The notes: generated by a model from the letters alone, not told the origin. Counted from the first letter of the stretch, positions 1 to 9,785 are shown. The stretch: 43,906 nucleotides of DNA from Gammaproteobacteria bacterium UBA7310 (GCA_002471665.1 DKQK01000020.1:1-43906); one strand, 5' to 3'. Translations and numbers: made by a program.

Positions 1-306
1 CGGTTCCCGTTCAATACGTTGAAAATCGACCGCAGTTTTGTTTCGCAATGCACTCAGCAAGGACAGGCAGCAGCCATCATCCACACCATCATTCAACTGT
101 GTAAAAATCTTAACCTGGAAGTGGTGGCTGAAGGTGTGGAGCAGTTTGAAGAATTGAAATTTCTATTGGATCATCGTTGTGATGTGGTGCAGGGGCATTA
201 TTTCAGCCCGGCGTTAAGTGCGTCGGAACTCACCGACTATATTGAAAAGCAGTCCTGGGTTTCGTTATTGCCTGACTCAATGGGTTCCAGGCTACCCGAG
301 CATTAA
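1..306 (+). CDS. EAL-domain protein, C-terminal end (partial)
   Basis: The reading frame is open from the first base, so the 5' part of the gene lies outside the window. The visible 101 residues are the last part of an EAL domain, the fold of cyclic-di-GMP phosphodiesterases. Seen: the LKIDRSFV segment (lysine and aspartate of the active site), the VVAEGVE segment with its glutamate, and VQGHYFS near the end. The EAL motif itself and the DDFG loop would be upstream, so whether it is active, and whether GGDEF, PAS or membrane parts are present, cannot be told. Its TAA stop overlaps the stop codon of the convergent yheU-like gene. Confident on domain, open on full architecture. Confidence 0.9.
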   Translation, partial: RFPFNTLKIDRSFVSQCTQQGQAAAIIHTIIQLCKNLNLEVVAEGVEQFEELKFLLDHRCDVVQGHYFSPALSASELTDYIEKQSWVSLLPDSMGSRLPEH

Positions 307-542
307 CCACCGGCTGCGCGCCACTGCTGTGCAGTTACAATGTGTACGCTATCCATTTCCTGATCGTAAACGATGAGGTATTCCTTCTTTTTTATACCGG
401 CCACCACCTGGGATACCTTACGTGACAGCTCGATTTCCTGCTCGCCATAATCGGTACCATCACGGGTAACAAACTCCTCAACCAGCCTCTGCAGAGTATC
501 CTCTGCCAACTGATCCCAGGGAACTTCAATCAGATTTTCCAT
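303..542 (-). CDS. YheU family protein (UPF0270)
   Basis: A 79-residue protein resembling the small YheU/UPF0270 family of gammaproteobacteria, whose molecular role is unknown. Family hallmarks seen are the early W-D-Q-L stretch, the helix ending in RLVEEFVTRDGTDYGEQE, and a basic middle followed by a short beta-rich end. I chose the ATG at 540-542, giving a start MENLIEVPW that matches the family; the longer frame to 584 would add 14 residues not typical of the family. It overlaps the last 17 bases of the ppk2-like gene, so the two are probably translated from one message. Its stop overlaps that of the convergent EAL gene. Confidence 0.8.
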   Translation of the reverse strand: MENLIEVPWDQLAEDTLQRLVEEFVTRDGTDYGEQEIELSRKVSQVVAGIKKKEYLIVYDQEMDSVHIVTAQQWRAAGG

Positions 543-1377
543 CAAGCTCTTCCACCAGTTGAACCCGCAAAACACCTTCACCAAACTCTTCGATCACCTT
601 GGCAATCACCTTTGGGTCCAGCAACATCACCCGCTTGGAATCTACCACCTGCTGCAACAAATCCGAAATAATAGACAGGCATTTAACCCGGGCGAACTGT
701 TTGTCATCAGCGGGAATCACATACCAGGGCGCAGATTCGGTGGCGGTCTTATTCAACATGTCCTCGTAGGCACACTGGTAATCTGCCCAAAAGCGGCGGC
801 TGTCCAGATCCGCCGGGGTAATCTTCCAACGCTTGGTGGGCTCGCGCAAACGCCCCATAAAACGCTCATACTGTTCATCCTTGGAAAGGTTCAGAAACAG
901 CTTGATCAGCACCACGCCGTCATCGGTAAGTTGACGTTCAAACTCCTGCAATTCACGATAAGCGCGGCTCCACTCCTCCTTTTTGGCGAAACCTTCAACC
1001 CGCTCCACCAACACCCGACCGTACCAGGAACGATCAAAGACAGTAATTTCACCCGGTTCCGGGAGCTTTTGCCAAAACCGATACAGATAATGACGGGATT
1101 GCTCCCAATCCGCCGGTGCACCAATGGGCCATACGCGCACACCCCGGGGATCCAAATGCCGGGTCAACCGACGAATGACTCCACCCTTGCCCGCCGTATC
1201 GGTGCCTTCCATTATAATGATGACCCGTTTGCCACTGCGAAACAGAGCCTGCTGCGAGCGCAGTAACTGCAACTGCAGGTTGTCTATCTTGTCCCTAGGT
1301 TTCTCGACTTTGCGTTTGGGAACGGTGCCCAGATCGTTAAGCTTGACAGGATCACCGGTCAATTTCACCACTTTCAC
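526..1377 (-). CDS. ppk2: PPK2 family polyphosphate kinase
   Basis: A cytoplasmic enzyme that moves phosphate between inorganic polyphosphate and nucleotides (AMP, ADP or GDP, depending on subclass). The 283-residue form carries Walker A GTDTAGKGG at about residues 58-66, Walker B FDRSWYGR near 114-121, and the arginine-rich lid region (FMGRLREPTKRWK) typical of PPK2. I chose the GTG at 1375-1377 because AGAGGGG lies seven bases upstream; a TTG at 1405-1407 would extend the protein by ten residues but has no visible ribosome site. The start lies inside the end of the upstream membrane-protein gene (26-base overlap), which suggests coupled expression. The sequence does not settle which nucleotide is used. 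Confidence 0.88.
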   Translation of the reverse strand: MKVVKLTGDPVKLNDLGTVPKRKVEKPRDKIDNLQLQLLRSQQALFRSGKRVIIIMEGTDTAGKGGVIRRLTRHLDPRGVRVWPIGAPADWEQSRHYLYRFWQKLPEPGEITVFDRSWYGRVLVERVEGFAKKEEWSRAYRELQEFERQLTDDGVVLIKLFLNLSKDEQYERFMGRLREPTKRWKITPADLDSRRFWADYQCAYEDMLNKTATESAPWYVIPADDKQFARVKCLSIISDLLQQVVDSKRVMLLDPKVIAKVIEEFGEGVLRVQLVEELDGKSD

Positions 1378-1969
1378 CGTTCTTCCCCTCTTTGTGAATC
1401 GGCTCAAACAACAGCGGATACAGGAAATCCTGAAACTCCTCTATCATTCGATCCATCGTGGACTTGTCTTCCATGATAATACCGCGCTTGTTCTGTTCAT
1501 AGCCAATCAACTGTTTGGCCAGATTGTGGAAAATGGTGATACGCTTTTGCAGATACAATCGGCTACCCTGATCCAGAAAGGGTTCCAACGCATAATAGGA
1601 TTTGGCCAACTGGTGTAACGCAGCGTCCAGGTCCTGCGCGTTTTTTCTCCCTGCACTGTTCCAGGCATCCGACAGTGCTCCCATAAAATCGGCATAGTGC
1701 TTTTGCCGAACCTCAAAAGTTCGTTCAAAGCGTGCTGACTGGGCCTGCTCATAGAGAAAACGCGCATACTGATCCATGAACTTGGTCTGGGTACGCTCCT
1801 GCAATTGCTGCGCCCGAATCAACTGAGCACCGGCCACCTTGGTCACTTCATAGTTGAGATAAGCCATATAAGCCGTCAATGCAAAGGCCAATATGACCAG
1901 AATCAGGCTGAACAGCGGGAAGCGGTTTTCCTTTAAGGTTACCACGGGATGATTGGTCGGCTCAGTCAC
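1352..1969 (-). CDS. membrane-anchored protein of unknown function
   Basis: A 205-residue protein I do not recognise. It has a short charged N-terminus, one membrane segment at about residues 17-39 (FPLFSLILVILAFALTAYMAY), then a long alpha-helical region rich in glutamine and charged residues, probably periplasmic or a signal-sensor-like four-helix domain without a following HAMP segment. The GTG start at 1967-1969 is supported by GAGGAGG six bases upstream. The end overlaps the start of the PPK2 gene, and ligA ends only 30 bases upstream, so it may be read as part of a ligA-distal transcript. A function linked to polyphosphate is only an inference from position. Confidence 0.65.
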   Translation of the reverse strand: MTEPTNHPVVTLKENRFPLFSLILVILAFALTAYMAYLNYEVTKVAGAQLIRAQQLQERTQTKFMDQYARFLYEQAQSARFERTFEVRQKHYADFMGALSDAWNSAGRKNAQDLDAALHQLAKSYYALEPFLDQGSRLYLQKRITIFHNLAKQLIGYEQNKRGIIMEDKSTMDRMIEEFQDFLYPLLFEPIHKEGKNGESGEIDR

Positions 1970-1999
1970 GGTGCCTCCTCGTTTCGGTGCGGCCAGGTT

Positions 2000-4027
2000 T
2001 CAAGCCGGTTCGATACCATTGTCTTTGAGCAGCGCAATAAAGGCAGACTCATCCAGAACCGGCACCCCCAGGGATTCCGCTTTGGCTAACTTGGATCCGG
2101 CCTTTTCGCCGGCCACCACGGCATCACTCTTCTTTGACACGCTGCCACTGACTTTTGCTCCCAGCTGCAACAGATATTGTTTCGCCTCATCCCGGGTCAT
2201 TTGACTGAGAGTACCGGTCAAAACGTAGGTTTTCCCTGCCAGCGGCAGAGCATCACGGTCAATGGCTGCCTGTTCCTGCCAGTGCACACCGGCGGCAATC
2301 AATGCATCAATGATTTCCAGGTTGTGGGATTGCTGGAAAAAAGTCGCAACATGATCCGCCACGATGGGCCCCACATCCGGCACCTGTTGCAAGGCTTCCG
2401 CATCGGCCTGCTTGATGGCATCCAGGTTGCCAAAGTAATTGGCAAGGTTCAGCGCTGTGGCTTCACCCACTTCACGAATGCCCAGCGCAAACAGAAACCG
2501 TGGCAACGTGGTGGCTTTGCTCTTCTCCAGGGCAGCAATCAGATTGGCAGCGGACTTCTCGCCCATGCGTTCCATGGCTGCCACCTGTTCCGCCCGCAGG
2601 TTGAACAGATCGGAGACATGGGCAATCAGCCCCTGATCCACCATCTGCTCAACCAGCTTATCCCCCAGGCCATCAATGTCCATGGCTTTGCGGGAAGCGA
2701 AATGCTTGATAGCCTCTTTCACCTGCGCCTGACAGAACAGGCCCCCTGAACAGCGGGCCACCGCCTCGCCTTCGGGCTTGATGATGTCAGAACCACAGAC
2801 CGGGCATTGGCTGGGTAGCGCCACAGCCATGGTCTTGTGCGGACGCCGCTCCAGAACCACTTTTACCACCTTGGGAATGACATCCCCGGCACGATGCACG
2901 ATCACCGTATCGCCCTTGCGTACATCCATTCGCGCCACTTCATCCATGTTGTGCAGGGTTGCATTGCTGACCGTGACCCCACCAACAAATACCGGTTCCA
3001 GCCGGGCCACCGGCGTAATGGCTCCGGTTCGCCCCACCTGAAACTCCACATCCAGCAAGGTGGTGAGTTCCTCCTGGGCAGGGAACTTATGGGCAGTAGC
3101 CCAACGCGGAGCGCGGGATACAAAGCCCAGTTCCCGTTGCAACCTGATGTCGTTTACCTTGTAAACAATACCATCAATCTCATAATCCAGATCGAGCCGT
3201 TTTGCCAGAATACGATCGTGATACTGTTGCAATGCCTGGGCACCCACTACCGTTTCTATCTCTGGATTGATGCGCATCCCCCACTGTTTCAACAACATCA
3301 GGTTACCGTAATGAGTCGCCGCCAACTGGCCGCCTTCCACATAACCCACACTGTAGCAGTACATGTCCAGGGGACGTTTGGCGGTAATACTGGAATCCAG
3401 TTGCCGAAGGCTGCCAGCGGCGGCATTGCGGGGATTGACGAAGGTTTTCTCACCGTTTTCCTGCGCGGTTTTATTAAGCTGTTCAAAACCGGCTTTGGGC
3501 ATGAACACTTCCCCTCGCACTTCTAATATCTGCGGGTAATCCTCGCCCCATAGACGCAGGGGTATCGAATCGATGGTGCGAATGTTCTGGGTTATGTCCT
3601 CACCGGTTTGACCATCACCCCGGGTTGCGGCCTGCACCAGGACACCCATCTCATAAAGCAGGCTTACCGCCAGGCCATCCAGTTTCGGCTCACACACGTA
3701 TTCGATTTCGTCATCCTGATGCAGGCGTTCCCGCAGACGCCGGTCAAACGCCACCAACTCTTCCTCGCTGAACACATTGTCCAGGGACAACATGGGCAGG
3801 CGGTGCTGTACCTGCTGGAACGCCTGCAGTGGTTTATCCCCCACTCTTTGGGTTGGAGAATCCGGCGTAATCAGATCGGGGTGTTCGCTCTCCAGCTGCT
3901 TGAGCTGCCGGAACAGTCGATCGTACTCAGCATCAGGAATGGAAGGTTCATCCAGCACGTAATATTTGTAATTGTGCTCGCGAAGCTGCTGGCGCAGTTG
4001 CTCGATTTGTTGTTCTACTGAGGGCAT
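2000..4027 (-). CDS. ligA: NAD-dependent DNA ligase
   Basis: Seals nicks in duplex DNA using NAD+, essential for Okazaki fragment joining. The 675-residue protein shows the full bacterial layout: N-terminal Ia domain with the YYVLDEPSIPDAEYD segment, adenylation domain with the nucleophile lysine in CEPKLDG (K115), OB fold, a four-cysteine zinc finger (CPVC...C...C, around 405-430), helix-hairpin-helix repeats and a C-terminal BRCT domain. I chose the ATG at 4025-4027 (MPSVEQQ) because the length then equals the family norm; a longer frame to 4087 adds 20 residues unlike LigA. It follows zipA, as in pseudomonads. A hairpin and a TATAAT sequence lie in the 103-base gap upstream. Confidence 0.97.
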   Translation of the reverse strand: MPSVEQQIEQLRQQLREHNYKYYVLDEPSIPDAEYDRLFRQLKQLESEHPDLITPDSPTQRVGDKPLQAFQQVQHRLPMLSLDNVFSEEELVAFDRRLRERLHQDDEIEYVCEPKLDGLAVSLLYEMGVLVQAATRGDGQTGEDITQNIRTIDSIPLRLWGEDYPQILEVRGEVFMPKAGFEQLNKTAQENGEKTFVNPRNAAAGSLRQLDSSITAKRPLDMYCYSVGYVEGGQLAATHYGNLMLLKQWGMRINPEIETVVGAQALQQYHDRILAKRLDLDYEIDGIVYKVNDIRLQRELGFVSRAPRWATAHKFPAQEELTTLLDVEFQVGRTGAITPVARLEPVFVGGVTVSNATLHNMDEVARMDVRKGDTVIVHRAGDVIPKVVKVVLERRPHKTMAVALPSQCPVCGSDIIKPEGEAVARCSGGLFCQAQVKEAIKHFASRKAMDIDGLGDKLVEQMVDQGLIAHVSDLFNLRAEQVAAMERMGEKSAANLIAALEKSKATTLPRFLFALGIREVGEATALNLANYFGNLDAIKQADAEALQQVPDVGPIVADHVATFFQQSHNLEIIDALIAAGVHWQEQAAIDRDALPLAGKTYVLTGTLSQMTRDEAKQYLLQLGAKVSGSVSKKSDAVVAGEKAGSKLAKAESLGVPVLDESAFIALLKDNGIEPA

Positions 4028-4069
4028 GTGGTTATCCAGCTCTTTGATTTTTATGCTGGAATTATACAC

Positions 4070-4097
4070 GTCGGGCGCTGCAGTCACGACGCCCGAC
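4070..4097 (-). other. hairpin in the zipA-ligA gap
   Basis: GTCGGGCG at 4070-4077 pairs with CGCCCGAC at 4090-4097, an 8-base perfect stem with a 12-base loop. Read on the minus strand there is no T-run after it, so it is not a classical intrinsic terminator. It may slow or partly stop zipA transcripts before ligA. A TATAAT hexamer on the minus strand follows at 4066-4061 without a good -35. Confidence 0.4.
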
Positions 4098-4130
4098 GGG
4101 AAGATTTGCGCAGCCGATTGACAGGCTCAA

Positions 4131-5117
4131 TTACAACTGTTTCTGACTGGCTTTGTAGGACAGGAAACGACGCTCAAAATCCAGAACCCGTTGCCGATAG
4201 TGTTCGGCGGTCTGCTGCCGCATAATATTGTGATGCTCGTCCTTAACGTCGGCATCCAGCAGATTGGCAATCTTTCGGGCTGAGTCCATCATGATCTCAA
4301 AGGAATGTATGGGGCGCTTGGGCCCGGGCAGTTTCATGAACATGCAGATCCCGGGGGTGCTGAACTCTTCCATCCGATCCACATCAAACACTCCGGGTTC
4401 CACCACATTGGCGGCGCTGAACAAAAGGCTACCTTTACCGCTGTGTTGCTCATAACGGTGAAAGATATTCATATCGCCAAAGCGAAAGCCGCAGGAAAGC
4501 ATGACCCGCAGCAGATCGTTTCCGGCAAGTTCCCCTTGCCGGGCCATCACATTCACCACCAGAACCTCCTGCAATTCCGGGTCAATTTCCACTTCTGACG
4601 TCGGTTGCGTAACGGTTCTGGCACCGGTTTTCTTCGCCAGTTTGGACTGCTGTTCTGCCCGCGAGGCAATCAGCAGATCATCGTCGGCGAATAAATCATC
4701 CTGCGTATGGGCATCGCCCTCGGCCTGCACCAGGTCGTCTACGTATTCCTGTTCTGGTGAGGAGGGTTGTTCTACGGCAGGTTTGCGCTCTGCGGTGACG
4801 TTTTCTCGTTCATAGGCCACCTCGGTCTCGTCCAAGGCAGAGCCAAAGTGTTCACCCAATTCGGGTTCAGGCTGTGCATCCGCCGGCTCCGCGGCTGCAA
4901 TAGAGCGGCGTACGCTCAGTGGAATTTTACGGGCTCCACCATTGGGCAATTCACCACGATAGTGCTCCCAATCATCTTCACAGCTGCCGCCAATCTCTGA
5001 AGGCAATTCCAGCTCACCAAGCTTGGATTTGCGCATACGGCGGTACCCATCTGCCAATATGCCTGCAATCACCACCAGACCTACCAATATCAAGACTTCT
5101 CTCAGTCCGAATTCCAT
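4131..5117 (-). CDS. zipA: cell division protein ZipA
   Basis: Inner-membrane protein that tethers FtsZ polymers to the membrane at the division site. The 328-residue sequence begins with the N-out membrane anchor (about residues 7-23, VLILVGLVVIAGILA), followed by a basic stretch (YRRMRKSK), a long acidic and proline-rich linker to about residue 180, and the C-terminal FtsZ-binding domain (about 190-320) with the GDMNIFHRYE and FMKLPGP segments of the family. It sits between smc and ligA, the order found in Pseudomonas. The start gives the anchor directly at the N-terminus, as expected. Confident from layout and motifs. Confidence 0.96.
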   Translation of the reverse strand: MEFGLREVLILVGLVVIAGILADGYRRMRKSKLGELELPSEIGGSCEDDWEHYRGELPNGGARKIPLSVRRSIAAAEPADAQPEPELGEHFGSALDETEVAYERENVTAERKPAVEQPSSPEQEYVDDLVQAEGDAHTQDDLFADDDLLIASRAEQQSKLAKKTGARTVTQPTSEVEIDPELQEVLVVNVMARQGELAGNDLLRVMLSCGFRFGDMNIFHRYEQHSGKGSLLFSAANVVEPGVFDVDRMEEFSTPGICMFMKLPGPKRPIHSFEIMMDSARKIANLLDADVKDEHHNIMRQQTAEHYRQRVLDFERRFLSYKASQKQL

Positions 5118-5244
5118 CAGTCGAATCCTCGCGTCTTCTCTGTGGTATCTGCTCGATTACACTCTGACTGTCGATTTTCTACATCTATCAGAAACATAGA
5201 GCATATCCAATAAAAATAAAGCAAATACGTCAAATATTCGTTAA

Positions 5245-8200
5245 TTACGCCACGGCCATGGCAGCGGCTTCTTCCACATCCACTGTCACCAGCCGGGACA
5301 CCCCCGGCTCATGCATGGTAACCCCCATCAATTGATGGGCCATTTCCATGGCAATCTTATTGTGAGTAATGTAGATGAACTGAACCCTGGAGGACATTTC
5401 CTCAACCATGCGCGAGTAACGGCCCACATTGGCATCGTCCAGTGGTGCATCCACCTCATCCAGCATACAGAACGGCGCCGGGTTCAACTGGAAGATTGAA
5501 AACACCAGAGCAATGGCGGTCAACGCTTTTTCGCCACCGCTCAGCAGATGAATGGTGCTGTTCTTTTTACCGGGCGGACGCGCCATGATCGCCACTCCGG
5601 TGTCCAGTAAATCATCACCGGTCAATTCAAGGTACGCATGACCACCACCAAACACTTTGGGGAACAGTTCCGACAGGCCGGAGGTGACTTTATCGAACGT
5701 TTCCTTAAAGCGGGTACGGGTTTCCCGGTCAATTTTTCGGATGGCGTTTTCCAGTGTTTCCAGCGCCTGGATCAGATCGTCATGCTGAGCATCCAGATAA
5801 TTTTTACGCTCCGATTGCGATTTGAATTCGTCGATTGCCGCCAGGTTGATGGCACCCAGACGGGAGATGCGGACACCAATGCGCTCCAGCTCCTGAGTCC
5901 AGTCCGTTTCGTTGGCCTCCTGCGGTAATTCCTCCACGACGGTTTCCAGATCAAACTGGGATTCTGTTAGTTGCGCTTGCAGGTTTTCACGCTGCACCCG
6001 CATCCCCTGCCAGTCCATGCGGTGACGTTCCAGCTCGGAACGAACGCCTTGGGCTGCCTGTTCGGCTTCGCCGCGTTTTTTCTCAGCCGCCCGCAATGTG
6101 TGCTCACATTCTTCCTGGGCGCGGCGTGCCGCCGTTAACTCCTCTTCCACCGTCAGGCGGGCTTCCAGTTTTTCTTCCAGTTCCGCCTGCAGTTCCACAA
6201 ACGGATCATCACCCAGGGCCAGTTGCTCTTCGATACCGCTGCGCCGCTCCTGCATGGTGGCGAGCTGTTGACGCAAGCGCTCCAGCCCCTGCTTGAAGGA
6301 ATCCTGTTTCGACTTTAATTGCTGTACCTGCAATGCCAACTGATGAGCGCGATCCTTGCCACCACGGGCCGATTGTTTCACCTGATCCAAATGATGCTTG
6401 ATGTCATCCCGCTGCTTGAGCAAGGCTTCCCGCTGATCGGTATCCTTGGCCATAACATCCATGGCTTCCTGCAATACCAAACGCGCTTCACCCAGGCTTT
6501 CCTGCTCATGAGCCTGTTGTTCGCGACACTCATCCAATTCATTACTGATGCGTTCGCGACGCATACTGAATTGTTCCAGACGCACCTGTTTGGCACTCAG
6601 CTGGGCTTTCAAATCGGAGATCGAACGGCTGTAATCGGTCAGTTCACGCTGGGCTTGTTCGCGGCGCTCTTCCAGTTCCCGCAGTGATTCCCGACCTTCC
6701 GTCAGTGTTTCTGTCAGGTTGTCCACGGTGGCTTCCAGCTCTTGCAGCCGGATCTGTGCGGATTCCAATTCTTTCTGCCGCTTCAGGACACTGTCTTCCT
6801 GATTGCTATCGCGGGCCACACGCATCCAGTTGGGGCCGATCCAGATGCCGTCCGGGGTAATCAATGATTCGCCGCCTCGAAGCTGTCCGCGCAATTGCAG
6901 TGCCCGGGCAATATCATCGGCAATATAGACCCCGGCGGTCAGCGCTTTGGCCGTGTCTTCGCCCTGCACTTTGTCCGCCAGGGGCAGCAGATACTGATTG
7001 CCGGGCATGCTGGGATGCTGACTGGTATCCAGAAACGATACCACCCCCTTTTCCAGGCCACTGACCACCGCCGTCACTGCATCCAGGCCATCCACACACA
7101 CGGCCTGCAGGTAGTCGCCAAGTACGGTTTCAACGGCTTTTTCCCAACCGCTGTCAGCGCTCACCTGCTGCGCCAGGCGGGGTTTATCATCCAGGTTGTT
7201 CTGCGCCAGCCATTCCACCAGATCGGATTCACCCATGGCCGCCTGCTGCAGGGCTTCCAGTGAAGCGTGGCGACCTTTGAGGGTTTGCAACTCACTTTTC
7301 GCCTGATCCAGCTCCAGGTTGATCTGGTTGTTGTGCTCGCGCCGGGTTTTCATTTCCTCCTGCACGGTCAGCACGCCGGCCTGCATGTCCTCGATTTTCA
7401 TGTCCGCTTCCGCCATGCGCTCTTCCAGCATGGCCACCTCTTCTTCCAGCGGACCGGCGGACAGCGTTTCCTGCTCGCCTTTGAGACGCTCAATTCGATC
7501 CCGCAGACGCTCCACGGACTGTTCCAGGTGCTGAATACGGGATTGCTCCACCTGCGCCCGCTGCCGGGGTTCGTTGGCCTGGTGATTGAACTCGTCCCAT
7601 TCCACCTGCCACTGCTGCATGCGCTCCTCGGCTTCATGCAGGTTGTCGTTGGCAGCGTCGGATTCTTCTTTGACCAACTCATAGTGAGGCTCGATTTCCG
7701 TCAGTTCGATGCTGACTTCTTCCAGCTGCTCCTGATCCATGCGGATCTGTTCTTCGCCGGCCTTGCAGGCTTCAATGGTCTGCTGCAGGTCGTTACGCAG
7801 CTGATTGCCCCGCTCCTTGGTATGCTGGATGGACTGTTCCACCCGCGCGATGTCGGCGCCCAGACCATAATAGCGGCCCTGCACTTCATTCAGCTTGTCG
7901 CTTAATTCGTGATGTTGTTCGCGCTGCTGCTCGATCTGGGCGTCCATGGCCCGTTGATCGGCGATGCAGGCTTCCAGTTTTACCTCCAGGTCACGAATCC
8001 GGGATTCGCTGCCCTGGACCTTGTCATTCAACGCCTTCCATTTCAACGCCTGCAGTTGCGCCCGCACCAGACGCTCTTCCTCTTTGAACTGCTTGTACTT
8101 TTCAGCCGCCGCAGCCTGGCGTTCCAAATGCTGTAACTGCCGCCCCAGCTCTTCCCGCAGATCCTCCAAACGCTCCAGGTTTTCGCGGGTACGACGCATC

Positions 8201-8748
8201 CGGTGCTCAGTTTCCTTGCGCCGCTCCTTGTACTTGGAGATACCGGCTGCCTCCTCGATGTATACCCGCAGCTCATCCGGCTTGGCTTCAATCAGGCGGG
8301 AAATCATACCCTGCTCAATGATGGCGTAACTGCGGGGCCCCAGGCCGGTGCCGAGGAAAATATCGGTGATGTCCTTGCGGCGGCATTTGGTGCCGTTGAG
8401 GAAATAATTCGACTGGCCATCCCGGGTTACCTGACGCTTGATGGCAATTTCGTTGTAGCTGGCGTATTCCCCGATCAGGCTGTTGTCGCTGTTATCAAAC
8501 ACCAGTTCCACCGACGCCTGAGTGGTGGGCTTGCGGGAGTTTGAGCCATTGAAAATAACATCGGTCATGGATTCACCGCGCAGGTGCTTGGCGGAGCTTT
8601 CACCCATTACCCAGCGCACGGCGTCGATCACGTTGGACTTACCGCAGCCATTGGGACCGACAACAGCACTGAGGTTGTTTGGAAACGACACAGTGGTGGG
8701 GTCTACAAACGATTTAAATCCGGCAAGTTTGATCGATTTCAGGCGCAT
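5245..8748 (-). CDS. smc: chromosome segregation ATPase SMC
   Basis: Core ATPase of the Smc-ScpA-ScpB condensin, which organises and separates chromosomes. At 1167 residues it has the usual length. It starts with MRLKSIKLAGFKSF and Walker A GPNGCGKSN (residues 32-40). Two very long coiled coils flank a hinge at roughly residues 510-650, and the C-terminal head carries the ABC signature LSGGEKA and Walker B FCMLDEVDAPLDDAN. The gene is first in the smc-zipA-ligA set and has a 234-base divergent gap before cysZ, which must hold its promoter. AAGGA lies 13 bases before the ATG, a rather long spacing. scpA and scpB are not in the window. Confidence 0.98.
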   Translation of the reverse strand: MRLKSIKLAGFKSFVDPTTVSFPNNLSAVVGPNGCGKSNVIDAVRWVMGESSAKHLRGESMTDVIFNGSNSRKPTTQASVELVFDNSDNSLIGEYASYNEIAIKRQVTRDGQSNYFLNGTKCRRKDITDIFLGTGLGPRSYAIIEQGMISRLIEAKPDELRVYIEEAAGISKYKERRKETEHRMRRTRENLERLEDLREELGRQLQHLERQAAAAEKYKQFKEEERLVRAQLQALKWKALNDKVQGSESRIRDLEVKLEACIADQRAMDAQIEQQREQHHELSDKLNEVQGRYYGLGADIARVEQSIQHTKERGNQLRNDLQQTIEACKAGEEQIRMDQEQLEEVSIELTEIEPHYELVKEESDAANDNLHEAEERMQQWQVEWDEFNHQANEPRQRAQVEQSRIQHLEQSVERLRDRIERLKGEQETLSAGPLEEEVAMLEERMAEADMKIEDMQAGVLTVQEEMKTRREHNNQINLELDQAKSELQTLKGRHASLEALQQAAMGESDLVEWLAQNNLDDKPRLAQQVSADSGWEKAVETVLGDYLQAVCVDGLDAVTAVVSGLEKGVVSFLDTSQHPSMPGNQYLLPLADKVQGEDTAKALTAGVYIADDIARALQLRGQLRGGESLITPDGIWIGPNWMRVARDSNQEDSVLKRQKELESAQIRLQELEATVDNLTETLTEGRESLRELEERREQAQRELTDYSRSISDLKAQLSAKQVRLEQFSMRRERISNELDECREQQAHEQESLGEARLVLQEAMDVMAKDTDQREALLKQRDDIKHHLDQVKQSARGGKDRAHQLALQVQQLKSKQDSFKQGLERLRQQLATMQERRSGIEEQLALGDDPFVELQAELEEKLEARLTVEEELTAARRAQEECEHTLRAAEKKRGEAEQAAQGVRSELERHRMDWQGMRVQRENLQAQLTESQFDLETVVEELPQEANETDWTQELERIGVRISRLGAINLAAIDEFKSQSERKNYLDAQHDDLIQALETLENAIRKIDRETRTRFKETFDKVTSGLSELFPKVFGGGHAYLELTGDDLLDTGVAIMARPPGKKNSTIHLLSGGEKALTAIALVFSIFQLNPAPFCMLDEVDAPLDDANVGRYSRMVEEMSSRVQFIYITHNKIAMEMAHQLMGVTMHEPGVSRLVTVDVEEAAAMAVA

Positions 8749-8982
8749 GAATCGTCTTTTTCCTTATTGGAATTTGTTCAGCCACTATACAAATAGGCTT
8801 TATTTTTAACCTGTTATGGTCTTAATAACAAACCGCCTATTGTAGCGGGTTTTAGCGCCAGCACCACCCTGAGAGGCGGGTAAAAATACCGAATATTTAT
8901 AGGAGCTTAAATTGGCTTAATGGGCAGCCGGGGCCAGAATGTGGTAGGGTTTCGCGCAGTTACCAAGCAGGAGCGTTAAGCC

Positions 8983-9762
8983 ATGATCCAGGAATTGCGG
9001 GAAGGGGTTAATTGTGTGTCGGAGGGCTTCAACCTGGCCAAGCGCCGCAGTCTGCGCCCCTACATGATTGTGCCTTTGATCACCAACATACTGTTGTTTG
9101 CCATCAGCGGCTATCTGGTTACCAGCTATGCCTACGAATGGATTGCCGGCTGGACCACGTCCGTGGACCTATGGAGTTGGTTGGACTGGTTGGAACCCTA
9201 TATTGATCAGATCCTTTCGGCGCTGAAGTGGCTGATCTTTGCCATTATCATCCTGGGGCTGCTGTTCATTATGGGGTCCACCTTTACCATGTTGACCCAC
9301 CTGGTGGTGGGGCCCTTCATCGGCATACTGGGGGAAAAGGCAGAACGGGAGCTACACAACCCGGATTACCCCCAACATACCGTGGCTCAGGTGGTCATGC
9401 GTTCCCTGGCCCGGGAATGTCGCAAGCTGGTCTATTGGCTGGTGCGCGCCATCGGTCTGGCTGTGCTGTCACTGATTCTGTATTTTATCCCCGGCGTGAA
9501 TGCCGTGGTCCCCATACTCTGGTTTATGTTCGGATCCTGGATTCTGGCCATGCAGTACCTGGACGTGCCGGCTGACAATAACGGCCGCAGCTTTCAAGAG
9601 GTGCTGGTGTTAATGCGCCAACACCGGGCTGCCGTGATGGCGTTTGGCGCGGTGGTCATGGCGTTAACTTCCCTGCCCATCATCAACCTGTTTATCATTC
9701 CCGTTGCCGTGTGCGGTGGCGTGGTCTTTTGGGTAAGAAAGGTACAACCAGAGATGGTTTGA
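8983..9762 (+). CDS. cysZ: sulfate transporter CysZ (EI24 family)
   Basis: Inner-membrane protein of 259 residues of the CysZ/EI24 family, which brings in sulfate for cysteine synthesis. Visible are several hydrophobic segments (about residues 28-50, 75-105, 150-190 and 205-250) and the conserved GPFIGILGEKAE and LYFIPGVN regions. The ATG is supported by AGGAG nine bases upstream. It is divergent from smc and convergent with the GntR regulator gene, from which it is separated by only 23 bases. No other cys gene is nearby. The match is by general sequence pattern and length; confident on family. Confidence 0.92.
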   Translation: MIQELREGVNCVSEGFNLAKRRSLRPYMIVPLITNILLFAISGYLVTSYAYEWIAGWTTSVDLWSWLDWLEPYIDQILSALKWLIFAIIILGLLFIMGSTFTMLTHLVVGPFIGILGEKAERELHNPDYPQHTVAQVVMRSLARECRKLVYWLVRAIGLAVLSLILYFIPGVNAVVPILWFMFGSWILAMQYLDVPADNNGRSFQEVLVLMRQHRAAVMAFGAVVMALTSLPIINLFIIPVAVCGGVVFWVRKVQPEMV

Positions 9763-9785
9763 TGCGTTTTTGTTTTCAGGCTGCC

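Noticed and set aside
559..1266. 235-codon plus-strand open frame opposite ppk2
   Set aside because: Shadow of the PPK2 coding sequence, whose Walker motifs are unmistakable on the other strand.
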